DNA from: Candidatus Bathyarchaeota archaeon BA1
GTDB taxonomy: Archaea; Thermoproteota; Bathyarchaeia; Bathyarchaeales; Bathyarchaeaceae
Direction of reading: 5' to 3'
Assembly: GCA_001399805.1 (NCBI GenBank)
Contig: LIHJ01000023.1
Coordinates: forward strand, 1 to 12,918
DNA length: 12,918 nt
Under the pieces are notes generated by a model. It searched no databases. It saw only the letters and a list, made by a program, of their open reading frames with translations, and was not told the DNA's origin. Shown piece after piece: positions 11,700 through 12,918 of the stretch (the first letter of the stretch is position 1; the number at the start of each line of letters is the position of its first letter). The translations under genes and the position numbers were made by a program.

Positions 11700-12918
11700 C
11701 TTAACTTTTGCGGTATTTAAGTCATGTTAGGATGACGTTTAGTATTTTTTCGACTGGTATTTTGTTAGCCATCTTATAGACCCATTGGATGAGGTTCTGG
11801 ACGAGGTCCTTGAAGGCCTGCCTGCACTCCGCCCCAATGGTCTGATCGGACTGAACCCTCCCATAAAGTCTGCTCCTGCATATCCTGACCTTAAGGAGGC
11901 TGTACGCCGTGAACCCAAGCAGCCAGTGCCTCCCGGCGCCTTTGAGGGACCTCAACTGACAGCCTCCAAAGCCCAGGTTCTGCTTAGCGTCCTTATAGAA
12001 GGTGTCTATGCGGAACCTCAGGCAGTAGCTGAGGACCACCTTCCTCTCCCCCCAGTAGAGTCTGTTTGTGGCCAAGTAAACAGGCTCCCCCTTTAGGTCT
12101 CCATTGTCGTAGCAGATGACGACCCTGACCTTGCCCAGCTTATTGACATCTAAGACCCGGGTGAACACCCAGCGGCTCTTACCCAACACCCTTATCTCCT
12201 TGAAGGCCTCTCTGGGCAAGGCCGCCTCGAACTCCTTGATGGCCATCCTCCGCCCCTCATAGTAAACTATTCGGTTGGCCTTAAGCCTCGACGCCCACCC
12301 CTTCCCCTGGGCTTCTATGTGCCTGGCCAGCTTCTTGGTAAGGAACCAGGCGTCGAAGACGTAGTTCTCGGCGGCCACCCCCAGCCCCTCACATTCATCC
12401 ACCAGCTCCATAGCCAGCTCCACCTTGTTCCTGAATCCGCTCCTCTCGGCCTCCTGGCTGCCGTGCTTGAAGTACTGCCTGAACCCCAACGGATAGTCCT
12501 TTTGCTGGTCAACGTAATGGCTTGTGACCAGGCACTGGGCGTGGACATAGGAGCCTGAGTTGGGGTCCCAAAGCTTCCCAGCTCCAGGAATCTTCCTCCC
12601 AGCCTTTGGTAGGAGCGTGTCGTCTATGGCTACGACGCCTTCCCTCCGCCACCTCGTCTCCTTCATGGATTGAAGCATCTCCAGCCTTCTCCTGCTCAGC
12701 AGATCCTCATCCCACTCATAGAGGGTAAGGAAGGGTTTAGGCTGCTCTGGTCCACATGGTCAACAAGCCTTGAGGCCATGCTCCGTACGGTGGGCTTCCC
12801 GCCGGTGATCAAGCCGCTCAGATACTGCTTGAACCTCTTCAGCTGGTGGTAGGAGAAGACCTGCCTAAAGAAGCCGGCGAACTCCTTGACTACGCCTGGA
12901 AAGTCAATTATGGGCATC
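11700..12918 (-). mobile_element. insertion sequence, IS4/IS701-like, right part only
   Basis: The transposase defines the element. Its 3' boundary should lie in 11640-11722, but I could not identify a terminal inverted repeat because the other end is outside the window. The left coordinate is therefore a guess. Confidence 0.5.
11722..12917 (-). pseudogene. IS4/IS701-like DDE transposase, one frameshift, runs to the window edge
   Basis: Cut-and-paste transposase of the DDE type. The N-terminal part (12917 to about 12735) reads PGVVKEFAGFFRQVFSYHQL and VRSMASRLVDHVDQSSLN. Adding one C in the CCC run near 12733 continues it as PFLTLYEWDEDLLSRRRLEM and into the open frame from 12678. The catalytic-type residues are the D in VVAIDDTLLPKAG, the D in NYVFDAWFLTK, and the acidic residue in RFRIDTFYKDAKQNLGFG, an IS701-like layout. 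The total is about 398 residues inside the window. ATG 12917 may not be the true start, because the window ends there. The frameshift implies an inactive copy unless it is an error. Codon use looks more GC-rich than in the neighbouring genes, consistent with a mobile origin. Confidence 0.85.

Noticed and set aside
12315..12558. Frames on both strands within the transposase
   Set aside because: They are shadows caused by the GC-rich transposase gene.

Overview
The window looks like archaeal chromosome. It carries a short eS30 ribosomal protein gene, a stand-alone archaeal-type Elp3, TATA-like promoter elements, relics of NucS and Cas6, and a UPF0175/DUF3368 toxin-antitoxin pair. The protein flavour fits the TACK/Thermoproteota side, possibly Bathyarchaeia. 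The lineage is an inference, because there is no rRNA or other marker to settle it.

Layout. 1-3170 (minus strand): a MacB/LolD-type ABC transporter, with a permease carrying one frameshift and an ATPase that seems to start on ATA. Downstream are unrecognised or decayed sequences. Upstream is a relic made of the C-terminal half of a Cas6 joined to an N-terminal piece of a QueG-like iron-sulfur protein. 3190-3965: a frameshifted four-helix membrane protein (plus strand) whose 5' end holds a perfect 18-bp inverted repeat, then a structured non-coding stretch with a two-copy 19-nt repeat. 3966-5700 (minus): intact elp3 behind a tiny frameshifted ORF. 5743-6456 (plus): an ABC-2 permease lacking its N-terminus. 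6471-8060 (minus): an intact YtcJ-type amidohydrolase. 8371-9150 (minus): eS30 and a class I methyltransferase, followed by a 39-residue antitoxin-like protein at 9271-9390 (minus). 9510-10371 (plus): a row of decayed genes (NucS N-domain, a PaREP1/HEPN-like helical protein, a short Rossmann/TIR-like protein). 10468-11282 (plus): an intact antitoxin-toxin pair. 11475-11609 (minus): a 44-residue protein of unknown role with a good promoter. 11722 to the right edge (minus): a frameshifted IS4/IS701-like transposase.

The window therefore alternates intact housekeeping genes (elp3, amidohydrolase, methyltransferase, eS30) with accessory genes that are broken in two ways: single-base shifts, mostly in short homopolymers, and true truncations. 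Several truncation points lie beside alternating GCGCGC tracts. I found no complete novel multi-gene system. The points most worth checking are the GC-tract/breakpoint association, the ATA start, the Cas6 relic with a nearby GTTTCAG-type repeat pair, and the coupled PaREP1-like/TIR-like gene pair.
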